Assembly (NCBI RefSeq): GCF_000424545.1
Contig: NZ_AUKC01000024.1
Location: 1 to 60,217, forward strand
Reading direction: 5' to 3'
Length of the DNA stretch: 60,217 nucleotides
Origin: Butyrivibrio sp. NC3005
GTDB lineage: Bacteria > Bacillota > Clostridia > Lachnospirales > Lachnospiraceae
In this document: positions 25,839 to 34,002 of the stretch, in pieces
Layout of the letters: the number at the start of each line of letters is the position of its first letter
Position numbering within the stretch: position 1 is the first letter of the stretch
Notes under the pieces: model-generated
Database searches by the model: none
What the model saw: only the letters and a program-made list of their open reading frames with translations
Told to the model about the DNA's origin: nothing
Translations under genes and position numbers: made by a program

Positions 25839-25950
25839 TTGAACAAAAATGCGGAATCCGCATTTTTGTTCAATAGAATTATACATCATAGGAATAGCTT
25901 ATTCAATACTCTAATCGACATTTTTGCGGATTCCGCATTTTTGTTCGATA
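25839..25950 (-). promoter_or_regulatory. Promoter between two related palindromes
   Basis: Minus-strand promoter TTGAAT (25901-25906), 17 bases, TATAAT (25878-25883). Immediately downstream, 25839-25873 is a perfect 35-base palindrome (17-bp arms around one base, core TGCGGA-A-TCCGCA). Upstream, 25924-25947 carries the same core and TTTTTGTTC arm. This geometry would let a repressor cover both sides of the promoter. Confidence 0.75.
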
Positions 25951-26002
25951 CAGATTAAATTGTGCCGACAGTGTTTGCACAATCTCTAGAAACTCTTGTA
26001 CC

Positions 26003-26362
26003 TTAGCCCTCAAGAATCTGAATCTGTCTCAGCATCTCAAGTGCAGACTTCTTTGCCTTATCCGTCTTCAGATTGTTTAGAATCTCTATTGCTTCATTCA
26101 CAATAGGATCAAGATTATCCGGCATATCACCGTTCAATATATAATCAGCAGATACATGAAACAGGCGACTCAGCTGCATAAGCATCTCAGCTGAAACACC
26201 TCTGCTGTTGTTCTCATAATTGGAAATGGCAGACTTTCCCTCAAGATGAAGCTTTTCAGCAAGCTCCTCCTGGGTATAACCTGCATCTGTTCTAAGTTTT
26301 TTAATTCTTCCACCAACTGTTGTTACATCAATTGCTCCATTGTTTCTGTTTACCTTTTTCAT
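26003..26362 (-). CDS. XRE-family regulator of element 1
   Basis: 119 residues from MKKVNRNNGAIDVTTVGGRI at 26362 (AAAGGG upstream); an upstream in-frame extension of 60 codons is not homologous to anything and overlaps a conserved non-coding region. HTH_3 domain at residues 16-75: RIKKLRTDAGYTQEELAEKL, KSAISNYENNSRGVSAEML. The homologue in element 2 (38835-39203) shares the unusual N-terminal NRNNG-IDVTTVGGRIKKL. Probably controls element genes. Confidence 0.85.
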   Translation of the reverse strand: MKKVNRNNGAIDVTTVGGRIKKLRTDAGYTQEELAEKLHLEGKSAISNYENNSRGVSAEMLMQLSRLFHVSADYILNGDMPDNLDPIVNEAIEILNNLKTDKAKKSALEMLRQIQILEG

Positions 26363-26381
26363 AATCTGCACCCTTTCCGGT

Positions 26382-26500
26382 GCCTTCCAAAACAGAAGCG
26401 AACCGGAAAAAGAGCGCAAAAATAAAAAGAGCACTGCAAAACAACTACTAAATCTCTTGGTATGTAAAACATACTTCAAGTTAGCTTCTGTTTTGCAGGC
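26382..26500. other. Conserved long inverted repeat, element 1 copy
   Basis: CAAAACAGAAGC (26388-26399) and GCTTCTGTTTTG (26484-26495) enclose about 85 bases. The same arms are conserved at 39229-39240 and 39380-39391 in element 2, with a longer and different loop. The flanking non-coding DNA from 26363 to about 26690 is also conserved with 39204-39580, although small frames in it are broken. A structured RNA or recombination remnant is likely. Confidence 0.6.
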
Positions 26501-26693
26501 CCTTTTTAATCTAAATAGATGTCTTATGCTCCCTGACTGCATCTATCCGTAGTAAATACGACTCTCTTCACAAACTCTTGGCAACCAGGCGTCACTCATT
26601 TGTAAGTCTTTTAACGCATCATAAGTGCGACCAATTCAGCGAACTCCCTGATAACCTCATCCATATTTAATTGTTATGATATAACTGCCACAG

Positions 26694-26951
26694 CTATTTA
26701 ACGATTTCGTTAATCTTGGCGGCATATCTGGTTAATCGAGCATGTCTCTTCTTAGCAAGTTCCTCCTCAGATCTAGTATCATCAAATACGGATACCTTGC
26801 CTTTCTTCACGCACACAACAAGGCGGGCACCGCATTCCGGGCAAACCATATACGAAGTTGTACTAGCTGACTCCATAAGAAATGCCCCACATCTGTGGCA
26901 ACAAACCACACATTCCCCAGTTTTTTCCTCCGCAAAACTCACCAACATCAC
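26694..26951 (-). CDS. Zinc-ribbon protein of the element
   Basis: 85 residues with two CxxC pairs: CVVCCHRCGAF and MVCPECGARLVVC, a zinc ribbon. Then a charged tail with SVFDDTRSEEELAKKRHARL. About 80% identical to 39583-39840 in element 2. A small DNA- or protein-binding element protein; its function is unknown. It lies 5 bases downstream of the replication gene. Confidence 0.8.
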   Translation of the reverse strand: MMLVSFAEEKTGECVVCCHRCGAFLMESASTTSYMVCPECGARLVVCVKKGKVSVFDDTRSEEELAKKRHARLTRYAAKINEIVK

Positions 26952-26956
26952 GCCTC

Positions 26957-27820
26957 CTAGATTTTTCCTGTCGCCATGTCATGCTGGACCAGCGACTGAT
27001 AATAGTTGTTAATCGTAATTGGCGCATTATAAAGTGCTGCCACTATGTATTTCTTTACATTGCGAACCTTTGTAGTCTTGTCCTTCATACTGTCCATTAC
27101 AAACTGGATATGGCTGCTATCCAGCTTCATAAATCTGCTTTTCACTACGTTAATAGGCTTTTTATCCCCAGATATAGTGATAAACTCCTGATTGCTGCAC
27201 AGCACATCCAGGATTATGTCAAAAATCTCATCAATCTCTTCTACTCCATAGGGATAGCGCTCTTTGAGTATCTCTATATCCAGTGACTGGTATAAATATT
27301 GTCTGTATAGCTCCCTCTCATCTTCTCTGCTCTTAGATAAGATAAGATTAGTATTACTACACTCAGTATTATTTAACTCAATATTATTAGGTGGTGATTC
27401 TCGACATTCCGGGCTGGTGATTTTCACTACACCGGCATGGTGATTTTCACCACTCCGGACTGGTGATTCCTGAAGCAGGATAAAGTTCTTCACATAGATC
27501 CTGTCAGGTTTACAAAGTCCCTGTTTAACTCTTTCAATAAGTCCGTAACTCTCAAGCTCCTTTAAAAGCTTTAAAGCCTTCTGACTCGCACAATGCAAAT
27601 CCTCCTGGATACTGACAAGGGTGTAATAGACATACACTCTGCCCTCGTCATCAATCCAATGATTCTTTTTGGAAAGGGATACCCGATTCAGAAATAGTCC
27701 ATACAGAACCTTGGCATCCGTAGAAAGCTTTGCAAACTTTTCATCCTTAAAGAGAACCTGAGGAATCCTATAGAAGGCAAACTGCTCAGACTCTTCCTCA
27801 TGAAAATAGCCAAAGTCCAT
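26957..27820 (-). CDS. repA: Replication initiator RepA (RepA_N/DUF6017)
   Basis: 287 residues. The N-terminal RepA_N winged-helix region reads YRIPQVLFKDEKFAKLSTDA, KVLYGLFLNRVSLSKKNHWI, and GRVYVYYTLVSIQEDLHCAS followed by QKALKLLKELE. A polar linker follows, and the C-terminal part (SLDIEILKERYPYGVEEIDE, NVVKSRFMKLDSSHIQFVMD) is DUF6017. RepA proteins bind the element origin and start its replication. The gene heads a run with the zinc-ribbon and XRE genes. A 100-bp scrap of a close relative is at 5193-5292. Confidence 0.9.
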   Translation of the reverse strand: MDFGYFHEEESEQFAFYRIPQVLFKDEKFAKLSTDAKVLYGLFLNRVSLSKKNHWIDDEGRVYVYYTLVSIQEDLHCASQKALKLLKELESYGLIERVKQGLCKPDRIYVKNFILLQESPVRSGENHHAGVVKITSPECRESPPNNIELNNTECSNTNLILSKSREDERELYRQYLYQSLDIEILKERYPYGVEEIDEIFDIILDVLCSNQEFITISGDKKPINVVKSRFMKLDSSHIQFVMDSMKDKTTKVRNVKKYIVAALYNAPITINNYYQSLVQHDMATGKI

Positions 27821-27831
27821 ACTACACCTCC

Positions 27832-28044
27832 TTAGGCATTACCTGTAGCAACACTGTTACTTCTGCTGTCAGCAACAAGCTTCTGATAGCAGGGAAAGCA
27901 AAACGTTCTGCCATCACCATAAGGACAAGGATGACTGCAATTGCAAGGTGTTACTGGACCAAGCTTAGGTGCAACACTGTGTGGCACCCTTGAAATGCCA
28001 TTTTTGTCAAAGTTCTTCTGAACTCTCATATATTTCTTACTCAT
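27832..28044 (-). CDS. Small Cys-rich element protein
   Basis: 70 residues with CNCSHPCPYGDGRTFCFPCY in the middle, a four-plus-cysteine zinc-binding candidate, and a basic N-terminus (MSKKYMRVQKNFDKNG). Conserved-looking small protein next to repA in such elements. Function unknown. Confidence 0.7.
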   Translation of the reverse strand: MSKKYMRVQKNFDKNGISRVPHSVAPKLGPVTPCNCSHPCPYGDGRTFCFPCYQKLVADSRSNSVATGNA

Positions 28045-28071
28045 CTTAGATATCTCCTTTCACCACTGAAA

Positions 28072-28105
28072 AAGGCCTCCCTAAAACTAGGGAAGCCTCT
28101 CTCTT
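28072..28105 (-). terminator. Terminator of the DUF5688 gene
   Basis: AGGCTTCCCT-agtttt-AGGGAGGCCT stem plus TTTTT on the minus strand. Confidence 0.8.
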
Positions 28106-28120
28106 ACTTATTGATGGAGC

Positions 28121-29176
28121 TTATAAAGAAGTCTCATGCTTCTTGGTTGCAGCCTTTGTTGCTGCATCCTTAGCCGGATCTTTCTTTGCAATCTCCTGTT
28201 TCTTTTCTTTTAGATCTCCAAGGACAGAATCTTTATCAACAGCCTCATGTTCAGCCTCACGCTGACGTTCCTCATACTTATCAGCCAACTCAAAAATATG
28301 ATTCTGACTGTCGTAATGATAAACATGATCGGTAAGCTGATCTGCAGGTTCAACCTGAGTAGCATTGACCTCTTTGACCATGTTTTCCAGCTCTTTGGCT
28401 GTCATCTGGCCATTGTCCTTTACAAGCAAGACCTCATGAATACTGCTTGGGAGAACAAAGAAATCGCCGCCCATCTTTTCAGCTGCATCCTCCATAAAAT
28501 TCGGATATGCGATAACACCAGCTCCATGGATCTTATCCGGAACTGTAGCAACAAACATCTGCTCATCTTCCGGTGCAACCTCAGGAATCATGCCAGGTGC
28601 AAGCTCACTCATTACTTCAGACATACCTCTGATCTCAGATGGTCTGATCTCTGGTGCATTCTCCATGGCATCAGCGCGAAGCTGCTCTTTGGTAATGCCA
28701 TACTGATCAAGCAACTGATTGGTAACAAGGATTGTTCCATTGCCGGAATCTGTCTGATCAAGCACAAAGCGATAAACAACAGCCATATCCTCCATTCTTT
28801 CATGAGGTACGCTCTCAAGAAGTTCCGCATTCTTCTCTGCAGAAACCACTTCCATAGAAAGCTTGCTCTTCATCTGCTCATAATCAGAGAGCGACTCCAG
28901 ATCCACCTGAGGCGATTCACGGAATCCTTTCTCCACTGCATCAGCAAAATGTTCTGCAATCTCAGGGATTGGTGTACCATTCTCATAAGCAGCAAACGCC
29001 TTTTCAACGCTGATGTTCACTCCAATAGAACTGTCCACAGGTCTTACTGTGATAGCATCATAGCTTTCATTCATCTTATCTACTCTGCGAGCAGTAAGTT
29101 CAACATCAGCTCCTCTAACAGCAAGTTCAGCCTTTAACGCATCCTGGAAACCTTCTTTGAAACGTTCATAATCCAT
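28121..29176 (-). CDS. DUF5688 family protein
   Basis: 351 residues from MDYERFKEGFQDALKAELAV at 29176 (AAGGAG, 9 bases upstream); the longer frame from 29284 reads through a terminator hairpin. Conserved parts are DAITVRPVDSSIGVNISVEK, KSKLSMEVVSAEKNAELLES and FFVLPSSIHEVLLVKDNG, followed by a Lys/Glu-rich tail. DUF5688 proteins are soluble, often occur several times in Lachnospiraceae mobile elements, and have no known function. Two truncated relatives are at 15202-15645 and 17187-17420. The opposite strand has a long open frame that I consider a shadow. Confidence 0.85.
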   Translation of the reverse strand: MDYERFKEGFQDALKAELAVRGADVELTARRVDKMNESYDAITVRPVDSSIGVNISVEKAFAAYENGTPIPEIAEHFADAVEKGFRESPQVDLESLSDYEQMKSKLSMEVVSAEKNAELLESVPHERMEDMAVVYRFVLDQTDSGNGTILVTNQLLDQYGITKEQLRADAMENAPEIRPSEIRGMSEVMSELAPGMIPEVAPEDEQMFVATVPDKIHGAGVIAYPNFMEDAAEKMGGDFFVLPSSIHEVLLVKDNGQMTAKELENMVKEVNATQVEPADQLTDHVYHYDSQNHIFELADKYEERQREAEHEAVDKDSVLGDLKEKKQEIAKKDPAKDAATKAATKKHETSL

Positions 29177-29239
29177 ATTCAATTTTCTCCTTTTCTTTGA
29201 CAGTTTTAATAGAAACACCGGCGCGCGCTTTCCGGTTTC

Positions 29240-29297
29240 GGATAACAAAAAAAGCGCCACACACGACCGTGAGGGTTTGGTCATGTGGACGCTTGGA
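29240..29297 (-). terminator. Hairpin with T-run in the DUF5688 leader
   Basis: AAGCGTCCACATGACC pairs with GGTCGTGTGTGGCGC and is followed by seven T. It lies 60 bases upstream of the DUF5688 start, so it either ends upstream transcription or acts as an attenuator. Confidence 0.65.
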
Positions 29298-29326
29298 TCT
29301 GCTTCCTATTCTTCTGCAAAAGAAAA

Positions 29327-29360
29327 ACAAGTGAGTGGCTTTTGTTTACCTCTCACTTGT
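29327..29360 (-). terminator. Terminator of the radical SAM operon
   Basis: ACAAGTGAG and CTCACTTGT form a 9-bp stem followed by TTTTTCTTTT on the minus strand. Confidence 0.65.
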
Positions 29361-29402
29361 CTATGATAATAATAGCACCGTTAAAACTATAAGAAAAGTG
29401 CT

Positions 29403-29452
29403 AATGTCGGTCGAGACGAGACAAAACGAGTCAAAACGAGACAATGTCGGTC
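29403..29452. repeat. Short direct repeats (AATGTCGGTC, CGAGAC)
   Basis: AATGTCGGTC at 29403-29412 and 29443-29452, exactly 40 bases apart, enclose CGAGACGAGACAAAACGAGT and AAAACGAGAC, i.e. four CGAGAC-like units. It may be a binding array or iteron group near the repA/DUF5688 block. Confidence 0.6.
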
Positions 29453-29503
29453 AAGAACTCAACAACAGGAATTTGTGCGATTAACTTCCGGTTTATTCTT
29501 CCA

Positions 29504-30427
29504 TCAAGGATTATGTATTACATTTCTCTTTCCACTATTGGCAGTTCCTCTTACTTCTTCGTGGTAAAAGTAATCTACGATTGTTGGATGTCCTTTCTCT
29601 ACTCTCTCATACGGAGTTTCATTATCAACAAACCTGCAATCATACTTTTTAGCCAGCTCTTCTGCTTTCTTTTCCAGCGCTTCAAAATAGCTGCGGTTCT
29701 TTTTGTTATAGATTTCGTCATACAGTGGCACCAGATCCGGATGTTTATCGGAAATGTATTTCATGATATCTGCCTTAAAACCTCCGCGAAGATTCAGATT
29801 CTCAAGCCATACAAGGTCACACTGATCTTTTGTCCTGTCTATGATTGCTTCTATATCCGTAATCCCCGGGAACACGGGTGAAATGAAGCAAATTGTACGA
29901 ATTCCTGCCTCATATACCTCTTTCATTGCAGCAAGCCTTCTTTCTATGCTTACTGCCGCATCCATATCATCTTTAAACTCTTCATCAAGAGTATTGATTG
30001 ACCATGATACTGTAAGTCTGCTATTTTCATTGATCTCTTTTAGCAGATCCAGATCTCTTAGTACAAGGTCTGACTTTGTGCAGATAAGTATGTCCGCACC
30101 ACTGTCCTTTAGTTCTTCCAGAAGTCTTCTTGTATTTTTATATGTTTCCTCTAGCGGATTATAACCATCCGTAACTGTTCCAATGATCACCTTCTGGCCG
30201 GCATACTTCTTTGGATTCTTTATTTCAGGCCAGTCTTTCACATCCATGAAGGTTCCCCATTCCTCCGTATGCCCTGTAAAGCGTTTCATAAAAGATGCGT
30301 AGCAGTATTTACAGGCATGGGGACACCCCACATAGGGATTCACCGAATATCCTCCAATAGGAGTATTCGATTTTGTCATTACACTTTTGGTTTCTATATG
30401 ATTTACTTTGATTTCTGGTTGTTCCAT
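29504..30427 (-). CDS. Radical SAM mobile pair protein B
   Basis: 307-residue radical S-adenosylmethionine enzyme (SPL/SplB-like). Cluster-binding cysteines in CPHACKYC at 35-42 (CxxxCxxC). Other landmarks are VIIGTVTDGYNPLEETYKNT, DILICTKSDLVLRDLDLL and RLTVSWSINTLDEEF. The pattern of two adjacent radical SAM genes plus a MarR gene is the known radical SAM mobile pair. Substrate unknown. Its start overlaps the end of protein A by 25 bases, so the two are co-translated. Confidence 0.9.
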   Translation of the reverse strand: MEQPEIKVNHIETKSVMTKSNTPIGGYSVNPYVGCPHACKYCYASFMKRFTGHTEEWGTFMDVKDWPEIKNPKKYAGQKVIIGTVTDGYNPLEETYKNTRRLLEELKDSGADILICTKSDLVLRDLDLLKEINENSRLTVSWSINTLDEEFKDDMDAAVSIERRLAAMKEVYEAGIRTICFISPVFPGITDIEAIIDRTKDQCDLVWLENLNLRGGFKADIMKYISDKHPDLVPLYDEIYNKKNRSYFEALEKKAEELAKKYDCRFVDNETPYERVEKGHPTIVDYFYHEEVRGTANSGKRNVIHNP

Positions 30428-31101
30428 ATCCTCTGTTCCTCCAACACTTTGTTAAAAGCATCCGGCATTTCCTGTATCATTTCTTCTCCCATAATCGGAA
30501 CAAGATCTTCTTTCCAGAATACAGGAATGTTCAGTTCATGAGCCTGTTCTGTCAATGAATAAACCCACCCGGGATCTGTTTTAACAGTCCTGCTTTTTGC
30601 ACCTGTCATGGTTCCCACCACAATCCAGTCAATGCCTGTAAGATCAACCTTACCCGGATTATCGAACAAAGGCTCAAAGGTAACATGATATTTTTTTGCC
30701 TTCACGTTGCTCCGCAGTGCATCAATACGCCATAACTCAGACTTTCTAGTAACTGTAACGCCAAACCATGCATTATCAAGATCTGTTTCAAAAGACAGAA
30801 GATCCGGTCGTTTGGTAAGAAAAAGAAACTGGTGCTGAGGATTCTCTGCTATCTTTTTAAAGACTTCCTCTCTCCATTCCTCATGCCAGCCCGAGAGATC
30901 GCTCATACCGGTCAGCAGAAAATTCTGCGGCTTTTTCTTTTCCATCATACGAAGCTTTCCTTGAAAAAACTGTGGCTTTTCAAAATCATCTATGATGTGA
31001 TAACGCCTCGTATTGTTTCTGGCATAGCAGTACGGACATCCAACAGTACACCCTATAACAAGATTCATGTTCTGAATCTGATCTTTAATACAAATACTCA
31101 T
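30403..31101 (-). CDS. Radical SAM mobile pair protein A
   Basis: 232 residues with CTVGCPYC at 18-25 (CxxxCxxC, iron-sulfur cluster). Landmarks are PQNFLLTGMSDLSGWHEEWR, QFLFLTKRPDLLSFETDLD, WFGVTVTRKSE and WIVVGTMTGAKSRTVKTDP, as in DUF5131-like radical SAM proteins. Overlaps the MarR gene upstream by 4 bases (ATGA). Partner of protein B; the joint reaction is not known. Confidence 0.9.
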   Translation of the reverse strand: MSICIKDQIQNMNLVIGCTVGCPYCYARNNTRRYHIIDDFEKPQFFQGKLRMMEKKKPQNFLLTGMSDLSGWHEEWREEVFKKIAENPQHQFLFLTKRPDLLSFETDLDNAWFGVTVTRKSELWRIDALRSNVKAKKYHVTFEPLFDNPGKVDLTGIDWIVVGTMTGAKSRTVKTDPGWVYSLTEQAHELNIPVFWKEDLVPIMGEEMIQEMPDAFNKVLEEQRIWNNQKSK

Positions 31102-31535
31102 TTGTCACTCCATTCCTCAAGGTTTACCCTGATGCGGTTAAGATACTCTTCAAACTGAAGAATCTCTTTATCCGTAAAATCACGATAATAGATATTCCCC
31201 ATCTCATTGGATACGGAGTCATAAGCTTCTTTAAGTTCTTTGGCTTTATCTGTGAGGAACAGAAGAGTTTTTCTCTTATCAGCTTCATCAGTTTTGCGGC
31301 TTATCAGTCCGTTTTTTTCCATCCGCTCAAGCATGGTCGTAAGTGAAGTAATTGCAAGTCCGCTTTTCTCGGAAATAATTTTAATAGGAACGCCATCTTC
31401 CTGCCATAAGACATACAGAATCCTTCCCTGAGCTCCGTTAAATGCATCAATGTTTTTTTCTGCCAGTATCCTTTCAAATATACGATCACCCAGCTGTTTT
31501 ATTTTTGTAACAAGAAATCCACCATTTGTCTTCAT
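31098..31535 (-). CDS. MarR regulator of the radical SAM mobile pair
   Basis: 145 residues, MarR winged helix: GRILYVLWQEDGVPIKIISE, KSGLAITSLTTMLERMEKNG, ISRKTDEADKRKTLLFLTDK. First gene of the operon MarR-A-B. The start may be at M1 or at the internal GTG a few codons later (LVTKIKQLGDR). A large palindrome at 31541-31583 lies directly before it and overlaps the promoter, indicating autoregulation. Confidence 0.9.
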   Translation of the reverse strand: MKTNGGFLVTKIKQLGDRIFERILAEKNIDAFNGAQGRILYVLWQEDGVPIKIISEKSGLAITSLTTMLERMEKNGLISRKTDEADKRKTLLFLTDKAKELKEAYDSVSNEMGNIYYRDFTDKEILQFEEYLNRIRVNLEEWSDK

Positions 31536-31540
31536 AATTT

Positions 31541-31583
31541 AATACTCCTATATCGTAGTTTTATACTACGATATAGGAGTATT
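31541..31583 (-). promoter_or_regulatory. 43-base palindrome and promoter of the MarR operon
   Basis: AATACTCCTATATCGTAG and CTACGATATAGGAGTATT are perfect 18-bp arms around TTTTATA. On the minus strand TTGACA (31587-31592) precedes it and TAGTATAAA in the loop could be the -10, so a bound repressor would block the polymerase. The T-rich right side could also end rightward transcription. Confidence 0.75.
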
Positions 31584-31652
31584 TTTTGTCAAGCACACAT
31601 ATCATAACTTCCAATTTTATGTTCTATCATTCATCTCGAAAAACTTGAATTG

Positions 31653-32855
31653 TTAGCACTCTGTCTTATTGCACCGGAGGCATAAAGCATAAAATGCAAT
31701 CGCCAGAAACTGTGATACCACAGACACAGTGACAAGATACACAGGATTCAAATCATACAGGGCACCGAGAAGCCAACTGCCCAGAAACCACGCAATACCA
31801 AATCCTGTCTCAAATATTCCGAAACCGGTGCTTCGCATGGAACGCGGGACGATTCCGCTGACAGCTGCTTTCATAATACTTTCCTGCGCCCCCATTCCAA
31901 TCCCCCACAGAATTATCCCAGCTCCGATCAACCAGGCATTTCCAGTCATAAAAACAAAACATGAGAAGAATGTGCTGCATAGTGTGGAAATAATCAGAGC
32001 CTTCAGCCCGACCTTATCATAAAGCCAGCCAAAGAATAGTGCAGCAAAGGCATCCACAGCCATTGCCCCAGCATATAGCAGACTGAGCATGGATTCATTA
32101 AATGCTCCGGTATTAGCCGAATGAAGTGTGATCAGGGTGAAGTCTGCAAAGCCAAAAGCAAAAAAGCAGATGGCCGCCATGAACAGAACAAATGACTTCC
32201 TGAATTCAAAGCTTGCCGGTTTATCTTCCTGCTTTTCAAAGATCTCCGGATCAGGGTATCTTATCTTTGCTGCCAAAACAAGAGCTATGGTGATCATTGC
32301 AGGAACAAGCAGTATCGCAAAAGAGATCCTATACGTTGTAAAAAGGTCGTCTGTACCTTTTACAAGAGCTGTTACAAAAAGCAGTACAGGTCCGAGAAAC
32401 GCGCCAAGCTGATCCAGAAACTCCTGATAGGCAAAGCCTTTTCCGGTTCCGATCTCGCTTGCCGCAAAGCTTACCAATGTGTTTTTGGCAGGCTTTTTTA
32501 TCGCTTTTCCGATACGCTCCAGGATCACAAGACCGCAGGCCCAAATCCAGCCATGTTCAGGTACGAGTGCCAGTGCAGGAATCGCCAGAGCCTGTATTAC
32601 ATAGCCTGTGATAACAAATGTCCAGTATTTCTTCGTTTTATCTGCTATAAATCCGGATATGAGCCTTAGTGAATACCCGCACAATTCTCCTATACCGGAC
32701 ACAAATCCGATGGTTGCAGCGGATGCCCCTGCGAGGTTCAGATATTCGCCCAATATGCTTCTTGCGCCTTCATGAGTCATGTCCGAAAACAGACTTACGA
32801 TTCCCATCAGGGTTATAAATGTTATGGCGCCAGACAAAGCCTTTTTTTTATCCAT
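31653..32855 (-). CDS. MFS transporter
   Basis: 400 residues, about 12 hydrophobic membrane segments. MFS loop motif RLISGFIADKTKKYWTFVIT between helices 2 and 3 (G-x-x-x-D-x-x-x-R/K-x), and a second copy FFGWLYDKVGLKALIIS between helices 8 and 9. Integral inner-membrane exporter-type protein; substrate unknown. Separate transcription unit from the radical SAM operon, same strand. Confidence 0.9.
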   Translation of the reverse strand: MDKKKALSGAITFITLMGIVSLFSDMTHEGARSILGEYLNLAGASAATIGFVSGIGELCGYSLRLISGFIADKTKKYWTFVITGYVIQALAIPALALVPEHGWIWACGLVILERIGKAIKKPAKNTLVSFAASEIGTGKGFAYQEFLDQLGAFLGPVLLFVTALVKGTDDLFTTYRISFAILLVPAMITIALVLAAKIRYPDPEIFEKQEDKPASFEFRKSFVLFMAAICFFAFGFADFTLITLHSANTGAFNESMLSLLYAGAMAVDAFAALFFGWLYDKVGLKALIISTLCSTFFSCFVFMTGNAWLIGAGIILWGIGMGAQESIMKAAVSGIVPRSMRSTGFGIFETGFGIAWFLGSWLLGALYDLNPVYLVTVSVVSQFLAIAFYALCLRCNKTEC

Positions 32856-32947
32856 GTTCTACTCCACTAATCCCGATTTGCTTATTTCATTATCCTGAAA
32901 TTCAAAGTTCCATAATTTCTAAATCATCCGAAACCAAAAGCTTTCCA

Positions 32948-33502
32948 TTATCCAAAGAACGGGCATCTTTCTTTGATGCACTGCTGATTCTGAGGTGAGA
33001 ACTCACAGTGTTGCTTCTCATATTCAATCTGTACGCCGTAGTGCTGTCTTACGTACTCTATTCCGTGTTTGAACGCAATCATAGCATCTCTTTTACAACA
33101 TCTTGGGCCATTTATCCGGCCAAGTTCTCCTATGGCGCTTGATGTAAATGCCATGTGATCTCCCCAGGTGCCATCTTCAGAAAGAGGCCCTGTACCATCA
33201 ATAATAGAAAGAGCTGCACCTATAGAAGTTATCGCTCCGCATATTCCCCAGAGTCCACACATTGCTCCCGGCATCCGGAGTCCTTCATTAAGAAGTTTCT
33301 TTAAAGCGGAGTCTATATCTATTTTGCCACCAGCATTATAATAAGACATCAAGAGACATGCCCCGTCTAATATATGATGTTCTGGCCCATGTATGCTTAT
33401 GTAATCTTTTTTTGCCATTATCTTAAACATCTTGATAGGATTTACGCCTTTTTCATTACGTATATCTTCAATAATCCTGTTTGCTTTTTCTTCAATAGTC
33501 AT
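32948..33502 (-). CDS. DUF5714 domain protein
   Basis: 184 residues. Conserved Cys/His-rich features: SIHGPEHHILDGACLLMSYY, MPGAMCGLWGICGAITSIGA, INGPRCCKRDAMIAF, then QHCEFSPQNQQCIKERCPFF at the end. The C-terminal cysteines suggest metal or iron-sulfur binding. DUF5714 is found near radical SAM proteins in anaerobes; function unknown. It follows the acetyltransferase gene by 23 bases and may be its operon partner. Confidence 0.7.
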   Translation of the reverse strand: MTIEEKANRIIEDIRNEKGVNPIKMFKIMAKKDYISIHGPEHHILDGACLLMSYYNAGGKIDIDSALKKLLNEGLRMPGAMCGLWGICGAITSIGAALSIIDGTGPLSEDGTWGDHMAFTSSAIGELGRINGPRCCKRDAMIAFKHGIEYVRQHYGVQIEYEKQHCEFSPQNQQCIKERCPFFG

Positions 33503-33525
33503 AAGTAGCTTCTCCTATAAACTAA

Positions 33526-34002
33526 TTATGAAGCTCTGTACTCCATAAGAGTTGTGTTCTGCCATTTTCCAAATCGATCTTTAGCTATTCTTTCCCTATA
33601 GCCAATTTCCCTGAAACCACATTTTTTGTGTAAGGCTATACTTGCTTTATTAATTGAAAATATTGCAGAATATATGCTCCAATATCCACATTGCTCAGCC
33701 TCTCGGATAATCGTATTTACCAAAGCTGTTCCTATCCCATGACCTCTATAGTTTCTATCAACATATACACTCATTTCAACGCAGCCTTTATATGCGCACC
33801 TACTTGAAGAGGGACTTAACGCTATCCAGCCTACAACCTTTCCTTCTTCCTCAAAAACAAACCTGCAATTCTTTATGTGGCCTTCATTCCACTCAGTAAA
33901 ACTAGGACACTCTGTATTAAAAGTTGATGTTCCCTCTTCTAATCCCTGCTTGTAAATCTCTGCTACTGTCCCCCAGTCTTCATCTCTCATTTCTCTAATC
34001 AC
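33526..34002 (-). CDS. GNAT acetyltransferase (phosphinothricin acetyltransferase-like)
   Basis: 158 residues. EGTSTFNTECPSFTEW at about 21-36 and the acetyl-CoA loop RNYRGHGIGTALVNTIIREA at about 88-107 match Pat/YncA-type acetyltransferases; KCGFREIGYRERIAKDRFGK is the typical C-terminal segment. Its start overlaps the MarR stop by 8 bases, so MarR and acetyltransferase form one operon. Confidence 0.9.
   Translation of the reverse strand: MIREMRDEDWGTVAEIYKQGLEEGTSTFNTECPSFTEWNEGHIKNCRFVFEEEGKVVGWIALSPSSSRCAYKGCVEMSVYVDRNYRGHGIGTALVNTIIREAEQCGYWSIYSAIFSINKASIALHKKCGFREIGYRERIAKDRFGKWQNTTLMEYRAS

Noticed and set aside
26363..26542. 60-codon upstream extension of the XRE gene
   Set aside because: It is not conserved in the element 2 copy and lies in a non-coding inverted repeat; the ATG at 26362 has the conserved N-terminus.
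28247..29137. 296-residue open frame on the plus strand
   Set aside because: It lies entirely opposite the DUF5688 gene, has no ribosome binding site, and its composition (His/Cys/Leu-rich) is typical of an antisense shadow.
29177..29284. Upstream extension of DUF5688 from 29284
   Set aside because: It would read through a terminator hairpin with seven T; homologous copies start at MDYE(K/R)FK.
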